Part shown: positions 16,745-25,119 of the stretch, piece by piece
Position numbering within the stretch: the stretch's first letter is position 1
Layout of the letters: the number at the start of each line of letters is the position of its first letter
From: Roseicyclus marinus
Lineage (GTDB): Bacteria; Pseudomonadota; Alphaproteobacteria; Rhodobacterales; Rhodobacteraceae
NCBI RefSeq assembly: GCF_036322625.1
Contig: NZ_AP027266.1
Location: 3,227,001-3,291,000 of the forward strand
Direction: 5' to 3'
DNA: 64,000 nt
Translations under genes and position numbers: made by a program
Notes under the pieces: generated by a model
The model's database searches: none
Seen by the model: the letters and a program-made list of their open reading frames with translations, nothing else
Told to the model about the DNA's origin: nothing

Positions 16745-16758
16745 TTTCGTATACGAAA
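16745..16758. promoter_or_regulatory. Predicted MatR operator, perfect palindrome TTTCGTATACGAAA
   Basis: A 14-base perfect inverted repeat lies in the 145-base divergent region between matP (start 16655) and matR (start 16801). Its centre CGTATACG fits the yGTM-KACr core bound by FadR/FCD-type GntR regulators, and the known Rhizobium MatR site likewise centres on GTATAC. It is placed to control both directions. Confidence 0.75.
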
Positions 16759-16800
16759 TGGGCATTGCTTGCATTCGACCTGTTGGATAAGGTCGGTGCC

Positions 16801-17466
16801 ATGTCCGAACGCATCGCAGACACGCTACGCGAACAGCTGGAACAGGCGATCCTGACCGGGGAATTTCGCGACGGCGAACGGCTGGACGAAGCGCGGCTTT
16901 GCGACCGTTTCGCGGTGTCGCGCACCCCGATCCGCGAAGCGTTCCAGCGGCTGGCGGCATCGGGGCTGGTCGAGCTGATCCCGCATCGCGGCGCCTTTGT
17001 GCGGCATCCGGCCTTTGACGAGATGGTCGAGATGTTCGAGGTGATGGCCGAGCTGGAGGCGCTGTGCGGGCGGCTGGCGGCGCGGCGGTTGAGCGACCGG
17101 ATGCTGGAGCGGATCGAACAGACGGTGACGGCCTGCGAGGCGTCGGTCGCCGCGGGCGATGCGGATGCCTATTACCGAGAGAACGAGCGGTTCCACCACC
17201 TGATCTACGAGGCCAGCGGCAACGGGTTCCTGGCCGCCGAGGCCGAGCGGCTGCACCGCCGCCTGCAACCCTTCCGGCGGATGCAGCTGCATTCGCGCGG
17301 GCGGCTGCGGCAATCGCTGGACGAGCACCGCCGCATCCTGGAGGCGCTGCGCACGGGCGACAGCCAGACGGCGGGCGAGACGCTGCGCGGCCATGTCGCC
17401 GTGCAGGGCGAGCGGTTCAACGACCTGATGGCCAGCTACCGCGATTCCGGGCTGCGCCGCGCCTGA
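16801..17466 (+). CDS. matR: GntR-family (FCD domain) regulator of malonate genes
   Basis: 221-residue GntR regulator. The winged helix-turn-helix (residues 5-70) shows IADTLREQLEQAILTGEFRDGERLDE and the GntR signature CDRFAVSRTPIREAFQRLAASGLV. The C-terminal FCD domain (about 85-210) is helical, with ELEALCGRLAARR and the metal- or ligand-binding histidines in ENERFHHLIY and GHVAVQGERF. ATG 16801 is chosen since an upstream in-frame ATG at 16735 would put the operator palindrome inside the coding sequence. It is divergent from matPQMAB and most likely represses it until malonate or malonyl-CoA is present, as for rhizobial MatR. Confidence 0.88.
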   Translation: MSERIADTLREQLEQAILTGEFRDGERLDEARLCDRFAVSRTPIREAFQRLAASGLVELIPHRGAFVRHPAFDEMVEMFEVMAELEALCGRLAARRLSDRMLERIEQTVTACEASVAAGDADAYYRENERFHHLIYEASGNGFLAAEAERLHRRLQPFRRMQLHSRGRLRQSLDEHRRILEALRTGDSQTAGETLRGHVAVQGERFNDLMASYRDSGLRRA

Positions 17467-17585
17467 GGGCGGGATTGCCCCCACTGCCCAATGCGCGCCA
17501 TTTCCGAACCGGAAAGTCTTGGTCAAGCGCGGGGCAAGCATGAGTTCCGAAACCGGGACATGGCCCGAGACTGGATCTTCCGATG

Positions 17586-18290
17586 TCAGGTGTCGGAGGC
17601 GATTGTTCTGATCCGGTTCTTTTCGAAAACCTCGATGCGTTTCAGGTTGGTGACCTTGGCATTCCTGGATTTCGAATATTGCTTTTTATGCTTGCGATAC
17701 AGGACATGAAGTCTTTGATCGGTCACGATATTGCAAGATGACCAGAGCACCCTGCTCCACAGCTCGAAATCCTCGATCCCGTCGAAATAGGGATCATAGC
17801 CACCGATGTCACCGATCGCTTTCTTCGTATAGGCGGAAGCAGGATGCATGAAGGGATTTTCGTAAAGGCACCGCAAGCGCGCCTCGGCCAGGTTCGCGGG
17901 AACGGTGAGGCGCTTGGGTTTGGGAAAACGAAGGGCGGACCCGAAGATGAAATCAAAGCCACGATCGAAGCCCTCCTTGCAATAATCAAGGCGCTTGGGC
18001 AGCATCAAATCGTCGATATCATGGCGGAGTATGAATTCGGAGCTTGCGGCGTCGATCCCCGAATTGATGGCCGCTGAAATGCCGGAACCGGTGTTTTCGA
18101 CAAGCTTGACGGGGGCGGCTGCCTTGCGGATCTGGCGCTGCAGGAGATCACGCTCATCATCACTCGGGCTGTCCAGACACAGGACGATTTCGGCATTTTT
18201 TCCGCGCATCGCGAGCCGGCAACTCAAGAGCGATGAGAAGGCGTATTTTGCCCCGAACTTGAAGGGGATCACGATCGAGACATCCACCAA
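17586..18290 (-). CDS. Family 2 glycosyltransferase
   Basis: 234-residue GT-A fold glycosyltransferase. The N-terminal strand VDVSIVIPFKFG opens the nucleotide-binding domain, ENTGSGISAAINSGIDAA follows near residue 70, the metal-binding Asp-x-Asp is RHDIDDLMLP (about 90-98), and an acceptor-side block GYDPYFDGIEDFELWSRVLW near 165 contains the catalytic ED motif. It is short but complete. GC content and codon use are lower than in flanking genes, suggesting acquisition. It stands alone between matR and tRNA-Met, with an AT-rich 459-base region upstream of its start. The sugar and acceptor are unknown; surface polysaccharide synthesis is the likely setting. Confidence 0.87.
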   Translation of the reverse strand: MVDVSIVIPFKFGAKYAFSSLLSCRLAMRGKNAEIVLCLDSPSDDERDLLQRQIRKAAAPVKLVENTGSGISAAINSGIDAASSEFILRHDIDDLMLPKRLDYCKEGFDRGFDFIFGSALRFPKPKRLTVPANLAEARLRCLYENPFMHPASAYTKKAIGDIGGYDPYFDGIEDFELWSRVLWSSCNIVTDQRLHVLYRKHKKQYSKSRNAKVTNLKRIEVFEKNRIRTIASDT

Positions 18291-18749
18291 GCCATTCTCC
18301 TCAATAGGTCATCCGACGACCAGGACCCAGAAATAATAGTCTTTTTGAAACCCCTCATGCATCAAGTGAGCCTTGTCGAGGCTTATTGAAAAAATTGGAC
18401 ACAACATCATTTTTAAAAATACCCTCCGAAAATTATTTCCAATTCAGTCATAGAGACTTTTACGAGTCGAAATAATAGTATGAAATCAAAGAGACATTAT
18501 TTGTCGTGCGGTCTAATTAGACGCGACTTGCATTGCAAGGTCAATTTCGAGAGATCAGGAACCAAGCGCACCCAGCGCCCGCAGGTGGGCGCGCCGTTTG
18601 GCGGCGGGGTCCGCGTGTGAAGTATGGCGTTTCGACCCGAAGCCGCGCCGATTGCGATACGGGCGGCGACCATGCCTGCCCGCATAGGGGCCGAGCGACC
18701 GTGCCGAGGCGCCACCTTTTGGATTTGCATGCTTATCTCGGGGTGATCT
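18291..18749. other. AT-rich gene-free stretch between glycosyltransferase and tRNA-Met
   Basis: No gene is supported here. Bases 18291-18560 are AT-rich, including runs such as CATTTTTAAAAATA, and probably hold the promoter of the leftward glycosyltransferase. From about 18565 the composition returns to the GC-rich norm up to the tRNA. I see no second copy of the tRNA 3' end that would prove an attachment site. Confidence 0.5.
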
Positions 18750-18826
18750 TGGTAGCGGAGGAGGGACTCGAACCCCCGACACGCGGATTATGATTCCGCT
18801 GCTCTAACCAACTGAGCTACTCCGCC
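18750..18826 (-). tRNA. tRNA-Met (CAT), elongator type
   Basis: On the minus strand a 77-base tRNA with encoded CCA folds cleanly. The acceptor arm pairs GGCGGAG with CTCCGCT, leaving G1-U72 and discriminator A. The D-arm contains AGTTGGTTAGA. The anticodon arm is GCGGA-ATCATAA-TCCGC with anticodon CAT, and the T-arm is GGGGG-TTCGAGT-CCCTC. The paired first position and absence of initiator-type GGG/CCC at the anticodon stem make it elongator rather than initiator tRNA-Met. A lysidine-modified tRNA-Ile with the same CAT cannot be wholly excluded, but the body matches alphaproteobacterial elongator tRNA-Met. Confidence 0.93.
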
Positions 18827-18883
18827 AAACCGTGGCGGGAGGTATGACAGGAGCCTGCCTCCGTCAACCTCAAAAAGCGGGGG

Positions 18884-19303
18884 TCATGCGGATGTGAGGC
18901 GCGCGGCCGTCACCTCGACCTCGACGAGGAATTCGGGGCGGGTGAAGCCCGAGACGATGACCAGTGTCGAGGCCGGCAGCCGCGGCAAGCCCGCGCACCA
19001 CGCATCGCGCGCCGCCATGTAGCCCGCCATATGCGCGCGGTCGGTGACGAAGGCGTTGATCCGCACGGTATCGGCGCGGGTGAACCCGGCTGCGGCAAGG
19101 ATCGCCTCGCAGGCGGCAAAGCACAATTCGGCCTGCGCCCGGACATCGGCGGGGATCGTATCATCGGGCGCGATGCCGAGCTGCCCCGAGGTCAGGACCC
19201 ATTCGGCCCCGGCAGGCACATGGGTGCCATGCGCATAGGCTGCGAAAGGGGGGCGGATGGAGCTGGGCAGAAGCGCGGAGGGCTGCGGGCGGTCTGTCAT
19301 CAC
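18884..19303 (-). CDS. RidA family protein (reactive imine deaminase fold)
   Basis: 139-residue member of the RidA/YjgF/YER057c family. It has the GTHVPAGAEWVLTSGQLG segment, AELCFAACEAILAAAGFTRADTV near residue 65, VTDRAHMAGYMAARD, and the terminal LVIVSGFTRPEFLVEVEVTAAR. Canonical RidA has an arginine near residue 105 that holds the imino acid carboxylate; here the corresponding segment reads RPEFLVEVE and the arginine before Pro-Glu is present, though the usual Arg-x5-Glu spacing should be checked. Members lacking strict conservation are often not imine deaminases. It is transcribed toward the tRNA and diverges from the ABC operon at 19550. Confidence 0.85.
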   Translation of the reverse strand: MMTDRPQPSALLPSSIRPPFAAYAHGTHVPAGAEWVLTSGQLGIAPDDTIPADVRAQAELCFAACEAILAAAGFTRADTVRINAFVTDRAHMAGYMAARDAWCAGLPRLPASTLVIVSGFTRPEFLVEVEVTAARLTSA

Positions 19304-19549
19304 GATATCCGGGGCGCGAGGGGAAGCTGACCCGAGTCACCCAACGCGCCGACAGGCCGGCTGTCCAGTGTCCACGAGGGGTGCCCGTATCGCGGCTGCG
19401 CAAGACTTGGGCAGGATCGACCGGAATGGCGGAAAAACAGGCGCAATCACGCGGCGGTGCAGCAAGAGCCTGCGCTTCTCCTTCACCGGGCAAGGGCGGC
19501 TTCTACGGTGAGGACAGTCAAAAGCCACCTCACCGGGGAGATAACAGGG

Positions 19550-20548
19550 ATGTTCCGCACTTCGACACTTGCGCTGATCGCGGGCCTTGCGGCCGCAGGG
19601 ACGGCCAGCGCGCAAGACCTTACGCCGGTCACCTTCGGCACCAACTGGCTGGCGCAGGCCGAGCATGGCGGGTTCTACCAATCGGTCGCGGATGGCACCT
19701 ATGCCGAATGCGGGCTGGACGTGACCATCGTGTCGGGCGGCCCGCAGGTGAACAACCGCGCGCTCTTGATGGCCGACCGGATCCAGTTCCACATGGGCGG
19801 CGACCTGCTGCAGGCGTTCAACGCGGTGGCAGAAGGCGTGCCGGTGGTGGCCGTCGCCGCCACGTTCCAGAAACACCCGCAAGTGATCCTGGCCCATCCC
19901 GGTGTCGCGGACAGCTGGGAAGAGCTGCGCGACCTCACGCTGCTGATCGGGGACAACGGGTTCACCTCGTATTACCAGTGGATGATCGCGGCCCATGGGT
20001 TCACCGTGGAGCAGCGCCAGCCCTACACGTTCAATCCCGCGCCCTTCCTTGCCGATACGCAGCTGGGGATGCAGGGCTTCTTGTCGTCCGAACCCTACCT
20101 GGTGGAACGCGAGGGCGGCTTTACCCCCAACGTGTTCCTGATCGCGGATGCGGGTTACGCGACCTATGCCACCACGATCGAGACCATGGCGAGCACGATC
20201 GAGAACAGCCACGAAGTGGTGGAATGCTTCGTCGAAGGCTCGATCCTGGGCTGGTACAATTACCTCTATGGCGACAATGCAGCCGCCAACGAGATGATCC
20301 TCGCCGCCAATCCCGACATGACGCAGGACAAGATCGACTACGCCATCGGCAAGATGCTGGAATACGGCATCGTGGATTCGGGCGATGCGCTGACGCTGGG
20401 CATCGGGGCGATGACGGACGAGACGATCGGCGGCTTCTACGAAGCGATGGTCGAGGCGGGCGTGGTCGAGGCGGGGCTGGATTGGCAATCGGCCTATACC
20501 ACGCAATTCGTGAACCAGGGTCTGGGGCTCGACCTGCGCCCGCAGTGA
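19550..20548 (+). CDS. ABC importer substrate-binding protein, SsuA/THI5-like
   Basis: 332-residue periplasmic binding protein with signal peptide (TLALIAGLAAAGTASA, cleavage before QDLTPV near residue 21). It belongs to the SsuA/THI5/NMT1 group, which binds small nitrogen or sulfur compounds such as formylaminopyrimidines, taurine or nitrate. Marks are TFGTNWLAQAEHGGFYQSVADGTYAECGLDV, the NMT1 opening, then IVSGGPQVNNRALLMADRIQF and the FVEGSILGWYNYLYG helix near 225. ATG 19550 follows a GGGGAGATAACAGGG leader; upstream frame extension lacks a signal sequence. First gene of an operon with ATPase, permease, a cytosine-deaminase-like hydrolase and a flavoprotein. A pyrimidine-like ligand is inferred. 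Confidence 0.88.
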   Translation: MFRTSTLALIAGLAAAGTASAQDLTPVTFGTNWLAQAEHGGFYQSVADGTYAECGLDVTIVSGGPQVNNRALLMADRIQFHMGGDLLQAFNAVAEGVPVVAVAATFQKHPQVILAHPGVADSWEELRDLTLLIGDNGFTSYYQWMIAAHGFTVEQRQPYTFNPAPFLADTQLGMQGFLSSEPYLVEREGGFTPNVFLIADAGYATYATTIETMASTIENSHEVVECFVEGSILGWYNYLYGDNAAANEMILAANPDMTQDKIDYAIGKMLEYGIVDSGDALTLGIGAMTDETIGGFYEAMVEAGVVEAGLDWQSAYTTQFVNQGLGLDLRPQ

Positions 20549-20618
20549 GCCGACAGGGACATCGGGCGGTCCGATCCACGGGCCGCCCCGTTTTCGACGA
20601 TTAGCCAGCCGAGGCATC

Positions 20619-21413
20619 ATGGCCGTCCGCCACCACGATATCCTGCCGCTCGGGCAGCGCCCGCCGCTGTTGCGGCTCAGCCATGTGGACAAGGTGTTCA
20701 ATGGCGACGTGATCGCGTTGCGCGACATGAACCTCGAGGTGAACCAGGGCGATTTCATCTCGCTGCTCGGGCCATCGGGCTGCGGCAAATCCACGGCGCT
20801 CAGGATCATTTCCGACCTGATGCACCCGACGCGCGGCAAGGTAGACTGGGAAGGCGGGCAGGGTCAGGGCGATCTGGGCGTCGTGTTCCAGGAACCGACC
20901 CTGATGCCCTGGGCCACGGTGGCGCAGAATGTCTGGCTGCCGTTCCGCTTGCAGGGCAAATCCTACGGCGAAGTCAAGGATGACGTGCTGGAGGTGCTGC
21001 GGCTGGTGGGCCTTGAGAAATTCCTGAACGCCTATCCGCGCGAATTGTCGGGCGGCATGAAGATGCGCGTGTCCATCGCGCGCGCCATCGTCACCAACCC
21101 GCGGCTGATCCTGATGGACGAACCCTTTGCCGCGCTGGACGAGATCACGCGCCACAAGCTGAACAACGATCTGCTCACATTGCGGTCCAAGATCGGGTGC
21201 ACGGTGATTTTCGTGACCCATTCGGTCTTTGAATCCGTGTTCCTGTCGGACAGGATCGTGGTGATGGCCGCACGGCCCGGCCGCGTCTTGAGCGAGGTGA
21301 CGGTCGATGCGCCCTATCCGCGCGACGAGGCGTTCCGCACCTCGGCCGAATATGCGGGCCATGCCCGCCGCGCCTCGGACGCGTTGCGCGAAGCGATGGG
21401 GGAACCCGTATGA
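20619..21413 (+). CDS. ABC importer ATP-binding protein, SsuB/TauB/ThiZ-like
   Basis: 264-residue ATPase. Walker A is GPSGCGKST near residue 52, the Q-loop is VVFQEPTLMPW, the signature is LSGGMKMRVSIARAI near 145, and Walker B is LILMDEPFAALDE followed by the H-loop FVTHSVFESVFLSDR. This signature variant (GGMKMR) is characteristic of the nitrate/taurine/pyrimidine importer class. It overlaps the permease by four bases (ATGA at 21410-21413). It energises uptake of the ligand bound by the protein encoded at 19550. Confidence 0.93.
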   Translation: MAVRHHDILPLGQRPPLLRLSHVDKVFNGDVIALRDMNLEVNQGDFISLLGPSGCGKSTALRIISDLMHPTRGKVDWEGGQGQGDLGVVFQEPTLMPWATVAQNVWLPFRLQGKSYGEVKDDVLEVLRLVGLEKFLNAYPRELSGGMKMRVSIARAIVTNPRLILMDEPFAALDEITRHKLNNDLLTLRSKIGCTVIFVTHSVFESVFLSDRIVVMAARPGRVLSEVTVDAPYPRDEAFRTSAEYAGHARRASDALREAMGEPV

Positions 21414-22273
21414 GCCTTGCCGATGACCGCAGTCTTGCCCTTGCCGGAACGCGGGACGAAGACGAAATCCGCCGCGCCCGCGCCGCCCGCATCGAGCGGC
21501 TGGCGAAATGGGCGCTGCCCGTGGTGATCATGTGCCTTGCCATCCTTGGATGGGGCTGGATCGTGACCGCGAACGAGATCCCGCATTACATCCTGCCGGG
21601 GCCGGATCGGGTTTGGGAAAGCCTTGTCACCGATTGGGGGATGCTGATCGAAGCGGCCTATCTGACCGGCTGGATCACGCTGGCGGCCCTTGTCATGGCC
21701 GTGGTGGGGGGTGCGGGGCTCGCCATCCTGTTCAACCAGTCCAAGATGCTGGAGCTGTCATTCTATCCCTATGCGGTGATCTTGCAGGTGACGCCCGTGG
21801 TGTCGATCGCGCCGCTGATCTTCATCTATGTCGACAGCAAGATCGCGGGGATGCTGCTGTGCGCGTGGCTGGTGGCGTTCTTTCCGGTGCTCAGTTCCAC
21901 GACGCTGGGGCTGAACAGCGTGGACCACAACCTGCGCGACCTGTTCCGCATCTATGGCGCGAACCGGTGGCAGAGGCTGCGCTACCTGCAATTGCCCTCG
22001 GCCCTGCCCTATTTTCTTGGCGGCCTGAAGATCGCGGGCGGCCTGTCGCTGATCGGGGCGGTGGTGGCCGAACTGGTCGCTGGCACGGGCGGGATCGGAT
22101 CGGGGCTAGCCTTTCGCATCCAGGAGGCGGGTTACCGCCTGAACATCGCGCGGATGTTCGCGGCGCTGGCCCTGGTCGCGGCGATGGGTGTCTTCATCTT
22201 TGCCGCACTCAGCGTCCTGTCCCACCTGTTGCTGCGCAAATGGCACGAAAGCGCCTTGCGCAAGGAGGGATGA
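21410..22273 (+). CDS. ABC importer permease, SsuC/TauC/ThiX-like
   Basis: 287-residue inner-membrane permease of the BPD_transp_1 family. Six or so membrane segments are visible: LAKWALPVVIMCLAILGWGW at residues 23-42, AAYLTGWITLAALVMAVVGG near 82, and others to AALALVAAMGVFIFAALSVL at the C-terminus. The coupling helix motif for the ATPase is IYGANRWQRLRYLQLPSALPYFLGGLK (EAA-loop position), near residues 183-208. A long charged N-terminus precedes the first segment. Its stop overlaps the start of the deaminase-like gene (ATGATG), so uptake and catabolic genes are directly coupled. Confidence 0.93.
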   Translation: MSLADDRSLALAGTRDEDEIRRARAARIERLAKWALPVVIMCLAILGWGWIVTANEIPHYILPGPDRVWESLVTDWGMLIEAAYLTGWITLAALVMAVVGGAGLAILFNQSKMLELSFYPYAVILQVTPVVSIAPLIFIYVDSKIAGMLLCAWLVAFFPVLSSTTLGLNSVDHNLRDLFRIYGANRWQRLRYLQLPSALPYFLGGLKIAGGLSLIGAVVAELVAGTGGIGSGLAFRIQEAGYRLNIARMFAALALVAAMGVFIFAALSVLSHLLLRKWHESALRKEG

Positions 22274-23550
22274 TGGATTTCACGCATCTGCCGCATGGCG
22301 ACGTGACGCTGGCCAATGTCACGGTCCCGGCCTGTCTGATCGGACAGACGGGCGATCTGGTGCGCACCGATATCTCGATTTCGGGCGGGCGGATCGGAGA
22401 GCCGCAGGCCATTGCCGTCGACATGCAGGGCGCGATGGTCTTTCCCGCCTTTGTCGACATGCACACGCATCTGGACAAGGGCCATATCTGGCCCCGCAGC
22501 CCCAACCCCGACGGCAGTTTCATGGGGGCGCTGACGACCGTGCGCGCCGACAGCGCCGCGCGCTGGACTGCCTCCGACCTGCGCGCGCGCATGGGATTTT
22601 CGCTGCGCTGTGCCTATGCCCATGGCACGGGCGCGATCCGCACCCATCTGGACAGCGCCGCGCCGCAAGACGACATCACTTGGCCCGTTTTCCGAGAGAT
22701 GCAGGCCGAATGGGCGGGGCGGATCGCGCTGCAGGCCGCCTGCCTGATCGGCTGCGACAAGTGGACGGATGACAGCGGCCCCTTTGGCCATACCGCCGAC
22801 CTGGTGGCGGCGACGCAGGGTGGCGTTCTGGGCATGGTCACCTATCCGGTGCCCGATCTGCGCGACCGCATCCGGGGATTTTTCACGCAGGCCGAGGCGC
22901 GCGGCCTGAACGCGGATTTCCATGTCGACGAAACGATGGACGCCGGTGTCGAGACGCTGCGCGATATCGCCGAGCTGAAGATCGAGACAGGATTTTCGGG
23001 GCGTGTCGTCGTCGGGCATTGCTGTTCGCTGTCGGTTCAGGACGAGGGCCGCGCGATGGACACGCTCGACCTGGTGGCGCGGGCCGGTATCGACGTGGTC
23101 AGCCTGCCGATGTGCAATCTCTACCTTCAGGACCGCACGCCGCAGGGGGCGATCCGCACGCCCCGTCGGCGGGGGATCACGCTGGTTCACGAGATGCGGG
23201 CGCGGGGCATCAGGGTCAGCTTTGCCTCGGACAACACGCGCGATCCGTTCTACGCCTATGGCGACATGGACATGCTGGAAGTGATGCGCGAGGCGACGCG
23301 GATCGGCCATCTGGATCATTCGCGCGACGATTGGACCACCAGTTTCGTGACCGATCCGGCCGCCACCTGCGGGTTCGAGGCGCCCTCCCTTGCGATCGGC
23401 GCGCCCGCCGACCTGGTGATCGTCAAGGCGCGCAGCTGGACCGAGCTGTTCGCGCGCCCGCAATCGGACCGGATCGTCCTGCGCGCCGGGCGCCAGATCG
23501 ACCGGACCCTGCCCGATTATTCCGAACTCGACGAATTGATGAGGACCTGA
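22270..23550 (+). CDS. Cytosine-deaminase-like amidohydrolase
   Basis: 426-residue metal-dependent amidohydrolase of the cytosine deaminase (CodA) branch. Metal ligands fit the HxH motif in PAFVDMHTHLDKGH (near 62-64), the histidine in ADFHVDETMDAG, VVVGHCCSLSVQ, and the aspartate in FASDNTRDPFYAYGDMDML. In E. coli CodA the last block carries Asp-Asp; here the second position is Asn, which changes the substrate pocket. It therefore probably acts on a related ring such as a substituted pyrimidine, isoguanine-like or creatinine-like compound. ATG at 22270 overlaps the permease stop; a second ATG directly follows at 22273. The next gene starts directly after its stop. Confidence 0.87.
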   Translation: MMDFTHLPHGDVTLANVTVPACLIGQTGDLVRTDISISGGRIGEPQAIAVDMQGAMVFPAFVDMHTHLDKGHIWPRSPNPDGSFMGALTTVRADSAARWTASDLRARMGFSLRCAYAHGTGAIRTHLDSAAPQDDITWPVFREMQAEWAGRIALQAACLIGCDKWTDDSGPFGHTADLVAATQGGVLGMVTYPVPDLRDRIRGFFTQAEARGLNADFHVDETMDAGVETLRDIAELKIETGFSGRVVVGHCCSLSVQDEGRAMDTLDLVARAGIDVVSLPMCNLYLQDRTPQGAIRTPRRRGITLVHEMRARGIRVSFASDNTRDPFYAYGDMDMLEVMREATRIGHLDHSRDDWTTSFVTDPAATCGFEAPSLAIGAPADLVIVKARSWTELFARPQSDRIVLRAGRQIDRTLPDYSELDELMRT

Positions 23551-24963
23551 ATGCACCCCAATGTCGCCGCCGCGAAGGCCGCCCTCGCCCATATCGAGCA
23601 GGATGAAAACCCGGCCACGATCCGCGCGAAAAGCCGCGATTTCTTTTGGTATTCGCCGGTCCTGAAAGAGGCGATGGATCATCTGGAAGCCGATTTCGTG
23701 GTGAACCCGAAATCCGAGGCCGAGGTGATCGAGGTGCTGCGCGTCTGCTACGCCCATGACGTGCCCGTCACCACGCGGGGTGCCGGCACGGGCAATTACG
23801 GACAGGCCATGCCGATGCGCGGCGGCTGCGTCATGCATCTGCGCCATCTGGACAAGGTCAAGGAGGTTCATCCGGGCCGCGTGATCTGCGAGCCGGGGAT
23901 CTTGCTGAAAGATCTGGATGCCCATTGCAAGGAGCATTCGGGGCAGGAGATCCGGATGTTCTCGTCCACATGGGCGACGGCGACGATCGGCGGCTTCATC
24001 GCGGGCGGGTCGGGCGGCGTGGGATCGGTCCATTGGGGGTCCTTGCGCGATCTGGGCAACATCATCCGCCTGCGCGTCGTGACGATGGAGGAAGAGCCCC
24101 GCATCCTCGAATTCCGGGGCGAGGAGCTGGCCCGCGTCAGCCATGCCTATGGCACGAACGGGATCATCACCGAGTTGGAGCTGCCGCTGGCCCCCGCCTA
24201 TGACTGGATCGATGTGTTCGTCGCGACCAAGGATTTCATGGAGGCCGCGCGGTTTACCGACAAGCTGGCCAACCAGGACGGGATCTTGCTGAAACTGGCC
24301 AGCGTCTACGAAGCCCCTGCACCCCATGATTATTTCAGCAGGGTCAAGCCGCATATCGAGGCGGATGACACGCTGATCGGCCTGATGGTCGCCCCCCAGT
24401 CGATGGACGGGTTCCTGACCTTTCTGGGACGGCACCCCGAGGCGCGGATGATCTACCGGTCGGATGCGCATGATTGGCCGAAAACGCCCGGCCCGGTTTT
24501 CGAATACGGCTGGAACCACACGACGCTGAGGGCGCTGAAGGTGGACCCGTCCATCACCTATCTGCAGGTGCGCTACGGGTTCCCCGAGCATCTGGGCCTG
24601 ATCGAGAAGATGCGCGATGCCTTGAGCCCCGAGGTGTTGCAGCACCTGGAAGCGATCCGGATGGAGGGCAAGATCGCCTTTGCGGGCCTGAGCCTTGTGA
24701 AATTCACCACGAAGGAGCGGCTGGACGAGATCGTCCGGATGCACGAGGAGGCGGGCGCGCTGATCTTCAACCCGCATCGCTACACGCTGGAGGAAGGCGG
24801 GCGGCAATCGGCCGATCAGCGCCAGCTCGATTTCAAGCGCGAGGCCGATCCCAAGGGGCTTTTGAACCCCGGCAAGATGGTCACCTGGGACAATCCCGAT
24901 TTCGACTATGCCGGGATGTATCATTATCCCGCGATGACGCCCAAGCCCGAGGCGGCGGAGTGA
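23551..24963 (+). CDS. FAD-binding oxidase/dehydrogenase (PCMH-type flavoprotein)
   Basis: 470-residue flavoprotein of the FAD-linked oxidase type (glycolate oxidase/D-lactate dehydrogenase/VAO fold). The N-terminal FAD domain contains PVTTRGAGTGNYGQAMPMRGG near 70-90, the GIL-x-DLD segment, and TIGGFIAGGSGGVGSVHWGSLRDLG near 145-170. The C-terminal half (about 230-430) is the substrate cap domain, ending FNPHRYTLEEGG and DPKGLLNPGKMV, the usual closing motif. It has no cysteine-rich iron-sulfur extension. It starts directly after the deaminase stop codon, so the two enzymes likely act on one pathway. The oxidised substrate cannot be identified from sequence. Confidence 0.87.
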   Translation: MHPNVAAAKAALAHIEQDENPATIRAKSRDFFWYSPVLKEAMDHLEADFVVNPKSEAEVIEVLRVCYAHDVPVTTRGAGTGNYGQAMPMRGGCVMHLRHLDKVKEVHPGRVICEPGILLKDLDAHCKEHSGQEIRMFSSTWATATIGGFIAGGSGGVGSVHWGSLRDLGNIIRLRVVTMEEEPRILEFRGEELARVSHAYGTNGIITELELPLAPAYDWIDVFVATKDFMEAARFTDKLANQDGILLKLASVYEAPAPHDYFSRVKPHIEADDTLIGLMVAPQSMDGFLTFLGRHPEARMIYRSDAHDWPKTPGPVFEYGWNHTTLRALKVDPSITYLQVRYGFPEHLGLIEKMRDALSPEVLQHLEAIRMEGKIAFAGLSLVKFTTKERLDEIVRMHEEAGALIFNPHRYTLEEGGRQSADQRQLDFKREADPKGLLNPGKMVTWDNPDFDYAGMYHYPAMTPKPEAAE

Positions 24964-25084
24964 GAAGCGGTTCGGCGCAGCTGACGGATGGTCCGGACCT
25001 GTCGAGCCGGGAACGGGCGGAACCCAAGGGGTTCGTCTCGCTGCGCGAGCCGACCCGCCGGGGGGCTTTGCCCCCCGGACCCCC

Positions 25085-25113
25085 CAGAGTTTTCCTGCCA
25101 AGATGAAAGGGGG
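25085..25113 (+). repeat. Dispersed intergenic repeat, copy 2
   Basis: Second copy of the element at 1532-1560, here AGAGTTTTCCTGCCAAGATG followed by AAAGGGGG. It lies in the 156-base gap between the flavoprotein and the reductase pair and is preceded by a GC hairpin, CCGGGGGGCTTTGCCCCCCGG (about 25057-25077). The hairpin may end the upstream operon. Confidence 0.55.
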
Positions 25114-25119
25114 CGACCC

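Noticed and set aside
18750-18826. tRNA-Met 3' end as a phage attachment site
   Set aside because: No second copy of the tRNA end and no integrase gene could be found in the window.
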